This document shows, in pieces, positions 59,436 through 64,000 of a stretch of 64,000 bases of DNA. Source of the DNA: Cupriavidus phytohabitans. GTDB taxonomy: Bacteria > Pseudomonadota > Gammaproteobacteria > Burkholderiales > Burkholderiaceae. The stretch covers positions 62,001-126,000 of the forward strand of contig NZ_AUFE01000002.1 in assembly GCF_000426345.1 (NCBI RefSeq), given 5' to 3'. The position numbers were made by a program, and so were the translations under genes. Numbering within the stretch: position 1 is the first letter of the stretch; the number at the start of each line of letters is the position of its first letter. Below the pieces are notes generated by a model. That model searched no databases and was not told where the DNA came from. It saw only the letters and a list, made by a program, of their open reading frames with translations.

Positions 59436-60716
59436 ATGGACATGGCCGAAATTCAAGTCATCAAGCAGCACCTGATCGATCCCGAGATCTGCATCCGCTG
59501 CAACACCTGCGAAGCCACCTGCCCGGTGGGCGCGATCACGCATGACTCGCGCAACTACGTGGTCGATGCCGACAAGTGCAACCTGTGCATGGCCTGCATT
59601 TCCCCGTGTCCGACGGGATCGATCGACAACTGGCGCGCCATGCCGAAACTGCGCGCCTACAGCATCGAAGAACAGCTCACCTGGGACGCGCTGCCGGAAG
59701 AGCTGTCGCCCGAGCAACTGGCCGACCTGGCGCCAGGCGCCGACCTGCAGACCGCCGCGCCGGAACCTCCAGCCGCGTCGCTGCTGTCCGGTACCGTCGA
59801 GGAAGCATTCAGCAGCGCCCGCTATGGCGCCACCGTGCCGCCGTGGTCCGCCGCGCATGCCTACACGAACCTCTATGGCGCCAAGTCCGCGCAGAAGACC
59901 ATCACCGCCACGGTGACCGGCAACGTGCGCGTGACTGAGGTCGGCCGCGAATACGACACGCACCACATCGTGCTGGATTTCGGCACGACGCCCTTCCCGG
60001 TGCTCGAAGGCCAGTCCATCGGCATCGTGCCGCCGGGCACCGACGCCAGTGGCCGCCCGCACCACGCGCGCCAGTACTCCATCGCCAGCGCACGCAACGG
60101 CGAGCGGCCGGGCTACAACAACCTGTCGCTGACGATCAAGCGCGTGCTGCAGGACCACGACGGCAACCCCGTGCGCGGCGTTGGCTCGAACTACATGTGC
60201 GACCTGAAGGTGGGCGACAAGGTGGAGGTGATCGGCCCGTTCGGCGCCAGCTTCCTGATGCCCAACCATCCGCGCTCGAACATCGTGATGATCTGCACGG
60301 GCACCGGCAGCGCGCCGATGCGGGCGATGACGGAATGGCGCCGCCGCCTGCGCAAGGCCGGCAAGTTCGATGGCGGCAAGCTGATGCTGTTCTTCGGCGC
60401 GCGCACGCAGGAGGAACTGCCGTACTTCGGCCCGCTGCAAAAGCTGCCCAAGGACTTCATCGACATCAACCTGGCGTTCTCGCGCACGCCCGGCCAGCCC
60501 AAGCGCTATGTGCAGGACCTGATGCGCGAACGCGCAGCGGACCTGGCGGCGCTGCTGGCTTCACCGGATACGTACTTCTATGTCTGCGGGCTCAAGAGCA
60601 TGGAAGAGGGCGTGGTGCTGGCGCTGCGCGAGGTGGCACAGCAGGCTGGGCTGCATTGGGAGACGCTGGCAGAAGGGTTGAAGCGAAACGGGCGGCTGCA
60701 TCTGGAGACGTATTGA
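59436..60716 (+). CDS. boxA: Benzoyl-CoA 2,3-epoxidase, reductase component
   Basis: 426 aa from the ATG at 59436 (GGAG six bases upstream); an in-frame ATG at 59385 would add 17 aa without a ribosome-binding site. BoxA passes electrons from NADPH to BoxB. Two [4Fe-4S] clusters: [14 protein letters not shown] and [17 protein letters not shown] and NADPH binding: [57 protein letters not shown], and the closing aromatic residue LHLETY typical of plant-type ferredoxin reductases. Confidence 0.94.
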   Translation: MDMAEIQVIKQHLIDPEICIRCNTCEATCPVGAITHDSRNYVVDADKCNLCMACISPCPTGSIDNWRAMPKLRAYSIEEQLTWDALPEELSPEQLADLAPGADLQTAAPEPPAASLLSGTVEEAFSSARYGATVPPWSAAHAYTNLYGAKSAQKTITATVTGNVRVTEVGREYDTHHIVLDFGTTPFPVLEGQSIGIVPPGTDASGRPHHARQYSIASARNGERPGYNNLSLTIKRVLQDHDGNPVRGVGSNYMCDLKVGDKVEVIGPFGASFLMPNHPRSNIVMICTGTGSAPMRAMTEWRRRLRKAGKFDGGKLMLFFGARTQEELPYFGPLQKLPKDFIDINLAFSRTPGQPKRYVQDLMRERAADLAALLASPDTYFYVCGLKSMEEGVVLALREVAQQAGLHWETLAEGLKRNGRLHLETY

Positions 60717-60759
60717 GGGGTGATGGGCGCAGCTGGTACCACCGCCTCTCCCGAAGGCG

Positions 60760-60785
60760 CCCCTCTCCCGCCCGCGGGAGAGGTG
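60760..60785. repeat. C/G-rich palindromic intergenic repeat between boxA and paaX
   Basis: CCCCTCTCCCGC and GCGGGAGAGGT, between the convergent boxA and paaX genes, likely a bidirectional terminator. Same family as copies at 22411, 27688, 49638 and 59323. Confidence 0.7.
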
Positions 60786-60809
60786 CAAACAGGCGCGAGT
60801 CGAAACGGC

Positions 60810-61733
60810 TCAGCCATGCGCAAACCGCCTGCGCAACACCTTCCCCGCATCCATCAATTTCCCCTCCGCCACCTCCACCGTGCGCTGCAGGTAATCCTCG
60901 CTCGCCGCCAGCAGCGGACCATACATCCCACTGCACATCTCCCGCGCCGTGCGCCCGGGCCAGTCCTGCGGCAGCAGCGCCTCCGGCAGGTTGGGATCGC
61001 GCAGCAGCACGCGCCGGTATTCATGCACCAGCAGCGTCCGCACAAAATAGGCATCGACCGGCGGCAGATGCGCCGCTTCGTCCGCCAGCGGTGAAAAGCG
61101 CCGCAGCAGCGCCTGCCACGCCTGCGCCACATCGCCCAGCTTGAACGTCTGGTGCATCAGCGCCTGTAGCGGCCGGATCGAGAACGCCTCCAGGCTGCGT
61201 GCTTCCATCACCGCCACATATTCCTGCGCATGCGCCGCGTGGAGGATCTCGCGCAGCGAGGCCAGGTCGGCATTCGGGTGCGCCATCACGCCGGGCGCGA
61301 TCGCGCCGAACCCTTCCCACTGCAGTTCCCGCTTCAGCTTCTGCCGGACCGTGGCGCGTACGTCACCGCGCACCATCACCAGGGTCCAGCGGCCGTCCCA
61401 GTCGGGCGCCTCGCCCGCGTAAATGCGCTTGCCGGCGTGCAGCACGCGTTGCAGTCCGGCTTCCGACAGTCCGTAGTAGCTGCGCCGTCCGATCCTGGTG
61501 GCGCTCAGCCAGTCGTCCGCGGTCAGCCGGAACGTGGCCGTGCGCACCAGCCGGTCGTTGATGCCGAACGGTGCCGCGAGGTGGATCAGGCTCCCCAGCC
61601 AGATCGACTGCGGGCGCGGCGCCACCACGTCGCCGAACAATGTCGACAGCATGGCATTGGCGCCCAGCTTCAGGCCGCGCGCCAGCCGGGCAATGCGCGG
61701 AGAGGGTTGTTCCGAGTCAGCAGAAGTCGCCAT
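60810..61733 (-). CDS. paaX: PaaX-type repressor of phenylacetate degradation
   Basis: 307 aa from the ATG at 61733; a longer frame starts at 61778 but would run through the operator dyad. PaaX features: NAMLSTLFGDVVAPR, PQSIWLGSLIHLAAPFGIND, RLVRTATFRLTADDWLSATR, IGRRSYYGLSEAGLQRVLHA, and WDGRWTLVMVRGDVRATVRQ. E. coli PaaX is a GntR-like repressor released by phenylacetyl-CoA. It is divergent from paaA. Confidence 0.93.
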   Translation of the reverse strand: MATSADSEQPSPRIARLARGLKLGANAMLSTLFGDVVAPRPQSIWLGSLIHLAAPFGINDRLVRTATFRLTADDWLSATRIGRRSYYGLSEAGLQRVLHAGKRIYAGEAPDWDGRWTLVMVRGDVRATVRQKLKRELQWEGFGAIAPGVMAHPNADLASLREILHAAHAQEYVAVMEARSLEAFSIRPLQALMHQTFKLGDVAQAWQALLRRFSPLADEAAHLPPVDAYFVRTLLVHEYRRVLLRDPNLPEALLPQDWPGRTAREMCSGMYGPLLAASEDYLQRTVEVAEGKLMDAGKVLRRRFAHG

Positions 61734-61746
61734 TTGCGGGCCTGAA

Positions 61747-61789
61747 AGTGATACATATTTGTCCGTTGCTTGAATCAAATTGTATCACT
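61747..61789. promoter_or_regulatory. 43-bp dyad between paaX and paaA
   Basis: AGTGATACA and TGTATCACT are perfect inverted 9-bp arms, with further partial symmetry inside (TATTTG, CAAAT). It sits in the divergent promoter region and is the obvious candidate for the PaaX operator, consistent with PaaX binding to widely spaced TGAT-type inverted half-sites (family knowledge). Confidence 0.7.
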
Positions 61790-61860
61790 ACCATGCATTG
61801 CAACTGACGCGATTGACCCAGATCAAGCGCAAATCAAGACCTCAAAGAAGCGGAGCATGC

Positions 61861-62856
61861 ATGTACGCACAGCTGGTGGAGACAGGAGCAACAAGGCTCC
61901 GCGCGATGGAAGAGATGGACCCGCAGGAGCGCGCGTTCCAGTCCCGTGTGGATGACGGCATCAAGATCGAGGCCAAGGACTGGATGCCGGAGGCTTACCG
62001 CAAGACCCTGGTCCGCCAGATCTCGCAGCATGCGCATTCGGAAATCGTTGGCCAGCTGCCGGAAGGCAACTGGGTGACCCGCGCGCCCACGCTGGAGCGC
62101 AAGGCCGTGCTGCTGGCCAAGATCCAGGACGAAGCCGGCCACGGCCTGTACCTGTACAGCGCGGCGGAAACGCTGGGCGTGTCGCGCGACCAGATGCTGG
62201 GCGACCTGCATTCGGGCAAGGCCAAGTATTCCAGCATCTTCAACTACCCCACGCTGTCCTGGGCTGACATCGGCATGATCGGCTGGCTGGTCGATGGCTC
62301 GGCCATCATCAACCAGGTGCCGCTGTGCCGCTGCTCGTACGGCCCGTATGCGCGCGCCATGGTGCGCGTGTGCAAGGAAGAGTCGTTCCACCAGCGCCAG
62401 GGCTACGACATCCTGCTGAAGCTGTGCAACGGCACGCCCGAGCAGAAGCAGATGGCGCAGGACGCGCTCAACCGCTGGTGGTGGCCCGCGCTGATGATGT
62501 TCGGCCCGTCCGACGGCGATTCGCCGAACAGCGCGCAGTCGATGCAGTGGCGCATCAAGCTGTTCTCCAACGACGAGCTGCGCCAGAAGATGGTCGACCA
62601 GACCGTGCCGCAGGCCGAGTACCTGGGCCTGACCATTCCCGATCCCGAACTCAAGTGGAACGAGGAACGCGGCCACTATGACTTCGGCGAGATCGACTGG
62701 GCCGAGTTCTACAACGTGATCCAGGGCAACGGCCCGTGCAACCGCGACCGGCTGCGCACCCGCGTGAAGGCCTGGGACGACGGCGCATGGTTCCGCGACG
62801 CGCTGGTGGCGCACGCCGATAAGCAAGACCGGCAGGCTCGGCAAGCCGCCGCCTGA
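61861..62856 (+). CDS. paaA: Phenylacetyl-CoA 1,2-epoxidase subunit PaaA (di-iron oxygenase)
   Basis: 331 aa from the ATG at 61861 (GGAG five bases upstream). Catalytic di-iron subunit: [20 protein letters not shown] and [20 protein letters not shown] provide the E-x-x-H ligands. Other PaaA landmarks are [34 protein letters not shown] and [20 protein letters not shown]. First gene of paaABC(D). Confidence 0.96.
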   Translation: MYAQLVETGATRLRAMEEMDPQERAFQSRVDDGIKIEAKDWMPEAYRKTLVRQISQHAHSEIVGQLPEGNWVTRAPTLERKAVLLAKIQDEAGHGLYLYSAAETLGVSRDQMLGDLHSGKAKYSSIFNYPTLSWADIGMIGWLVDGSAIINQVPLCRCSYGPYARAMVRVCKEESFHQRQGYDILLKLCNGTPEQKQMAQDALNRWWWPALMMFGPSDGDSPNSAQSMQWRIKLFSNDELRQKMVDQTVPQAEYLGLTIPDPELKWNEERGHYDFGEIDWAEFYNVIQGNGPCNRDRLRTRVKAWDDGAWFRDALVAHADKQDRQARQAAA

Positions 62857-62913
62857 CCCATGCGGCGCAGCGCGCCGCTCCCCACATCGAATCGTTTTAC
62901 ACAGGAGGTTGCC

Positions 62914-63195
62914 ATGAAAGAGTGGCCGCTTTGGGAGATCTTTATCCGCAGCCAGCACGGCCTGGCCCACAAGCACGTGGGCAGCCTGCACGCGCCGGAC
63001 GGCGAAATGGCGATCAACAACGCCCGCGACGTCTACACGCGCCGCAATGAAGGTGTCAGCGTCTGGGTGGTGAAGGCCAGCGACGTGATGGCCAGCAGCC
63101 CCGGCGACAAGGGCCCGCTGTTCGAGCCCGCCAACAGCAAGGTCTACCGCCACCCGACGTTCTTCCCGATGCCGGAAGCGGTCAAGCACATCTGA
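62914..63195 (+). CDS. paaB: Phenylacetyl-CoA epoxidase subunit PaaB
   Basis: 93 aa from the ATG at 62914 (AGGAGG upstream). The PaaB pattern MKEWPLWEIFIRSQHGLAHK, HVGSLHAPDGEMAINNARDV and VSVWVVKASDVMASSPGDKG is complete. In E. coli PaaB bridges PaaAC heterodimers in the epoxidase complex. It lies 57 bp after paaA. Confidence 0.95.
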   Translation: MKEWPLWEIFIRSQHGLAHKHVGSLHAPDGEMAINNARDVYTRRNEGVSVWVVKASDVMASSPGDKGPLFEPANSKVYRHPTFFPMPEAVKHI

Positions 63196-63208
63196 GACGG
63201 CCAGGACC

Positions 63209-63973
63209 ATGGACAACCACAAGCTCGCTCATCTTCACGAGTATCTGCTGCGCCTGGGCGATTCCACGCTGGTGCTCGGCCAGCGCCTGTCGGAATGGTG
63301 CGGCCGCGGCCCGGCGCTGGAAGAGGACATCGCGCTCACCAACGTCGCGCTCGACCTGATCGGCCAGACCCGCCTGTGGCTCGGCTATGCCGCCGAAGTG
63401 GAAGGCGCCGGGCGCACCGCCGACCAGCTGGCATTCCTGCGCGATGCGCACCAGTTCCGCAACCTGCTGCTGGCGGAACAGCCCAACGGCAGCTATGCCG
63501 ATACGCTGGCGCGCCAGTTCCTGTTCGATACGTGGCACTACTTCCAGCTCGAAGCGCTGCAGCGCTCCACCGATGCGCGCATTGCTGAAATCGCCGCCAA
63601 GTCGCTCAAGGAAGTGACCTACCACGTGCGCCGCAGCGCCGACCTCGTGGTGCGGCTGGGCGATGGCACCGAGGAAAGCCACCGCCGCATGCAGGATGCG
63701 TTCGACGACCTGTGGATGTTCACCGGCGAACTGTTTGAAGCCGATGCGGCCGAAGCCGAGCTGGCGCGCGACGGCGTGGTTCCCGATCCCGCCACGCTGG
63801 CCGAACCCTGGCAGCGCCATGTCGGCGAAGTGCTGGAAGAAGCCACGCTGCGCATGCCCGCCGGCCAGTGGGCGCAGAGCGGCGGCCGCCACGGCCGTCA
63901 TACCGAACACCTTGGCTACCTGCTGGCCGAGATGCAGTTCCTGCAGCGCGCCTATCCCGGCGCGCAGTGGTGA
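63209..63973 (+). CDS. paaC: Phenylacetyl-CoA epoxidase subunit PaaC
   Basis: 254 aa. Structural partner of PaaA with a di-iron-like fold lacking iron. Family landmarks: LRLGDSTLVLGQRLSEWCGR, EEDIALTNVALDLIGQTRLW, DAHQFRNLLLAEQPNGSYAD, TWHYFQLEALQRSTDARIAE, and the closing GRHGRHTEHLGYLLAEMQFL. It follows paaB by 13 bp. Confidence 0.95.
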   Translation: MDNHKLAHLHEYLLRLGDSTLVLGQRLSEWCGRGPALEEDIALTNVALDLIGQTRLWLGYAAEVEGAGRTADQLAFLRDAHQFRNLLLAEQPNGSYADTLARQFLFDTWHYFQLEALQRSTDARIAEIAAKSLKEVTYHVRRSADLVVRLGDGTEESHRRMQDAFDDLWMFTGELFEADAAEAELARDGVVPDPATLAEPWQRHVGEVLEEATLRMPAGQWAQSGGRHGRHTEHLGYLLAEMQFLQRAYPGAQW

Positions 63974-63978
63974 GCATC

Positions 63979-64000
63979 ATGACCGTGCAAGCGCTGGACC
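63979..64000 (+). CDS. paaD: Start of the next gene, probably paaD (cut by window edge)
   Basis: An ATG at 63979 opens MTVQALD and runs to the window end. Position 5 bp after paaC and strand match paaD, the iron-sulfur-assembly-like subunit of the phenylacetyl-CoA epoxidase operon. Only seven codons are visible, so the identification rests on gene order. Confidence 0.5.

Noticed and set aside
61734-61778. N-terminal extension of paaX
   Set aside because: It would read through the operator-like dyad and adds residues not seen at the N-terminus of the PaaX family.

Overview
The window looks like chromosomal DNA of a high-GC betaproteobacterium of the Cupriavidus/Ralstonia group. Evidence: uniformly high GC with strong GC3 bias, a single-chain NADP isocitrate dehydrogenase, a phasin-like protein, a Bug-type (TctC) periplasmic receptor, a box benzoyl-CoA pathway next to a paa phenylacetate operon, a second translation factor IF-1 gene, and a family of short C/G-rich intergenic palindromes. 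The genus assignment is inference.

Left third (1-20.2 kb, minus strand): one long, tightly packed operon for an extracellular contractile injection system (eCIS, the Afp/PVC type of phage-tail-like particle). In transcription order it encodes a small possible winged-helix protein, a Pvc16-like cap protein (DUF4255), a carboxypeptidase-regulatory-like protein, a giant 1266-aa sheath, an inner tube, a second sheath, a second gp19-like tube protein, a tiny Afp6-like protein starting with TTG, a LysM hub protein, a gpD-like hub, a gpV/gp5-like spike, an unrecognised hydrophobic helical protein, gp25, a J-like baseplate protein, a gpI-like protein fused to a propeller, a collagen-repeat protein, and the start of a further Cys-rich tail protein cut by the window edge. 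The AAA+ ATPase, tape measure, PAAR tip and fibre genes expected for this machine are not in view.

Middle (20.2-35 kb): housekeeping and accessory genes. A truncated EamA transporter abuts an N-terminally clipped phosphonoacetaldehyde dehydrogenase, followed by a DeoR regulator, gdhA with a strong leader hairpin, a SulP pseudogene, a phasin, a chemoreceptor with a textbook sigma-28 promoter, a periplasmic phytase/esterase-like protein, icd with a strong terminator, and a small zinc-ribbon protein. A MatC-type carrier and the LysR regulator mdcR lead into the malonate decarboxylase operon mdcABCDEGH (35.2-41.3 kb), whose genes overlap almost throughout. The carrier would bring malonate in and the complex would decarboxylate it to acetate on a phosphoribosyl-dephospho-CoA-bearing carrier protein.

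Right third (41.5-64 kb): an alpha/beta hydrolase; a CatR/BenM-type LysR with an ATAC-N7-GTAT operator beside a Bug receptor; small hypothetical genes; infA; and a LysR divergent from two isochorismatase-family hydrolases. Then comes the aerobic benzoate (box) pathway: an MFS aromatic-acid carrier, benzoate-CoA ligase, boxD and a DUF4863 gene on the minus strand, divergent from boxR-boxC-boxB-boxA. TGCA-N6-TGCA sites in both control regions match the known BzdR/BoxR operator. paaX and the divergent paaABC(D) operon follow, with a 43-bp dyad between them, so two CoA-ring-epoxidation pathways lie side by side.
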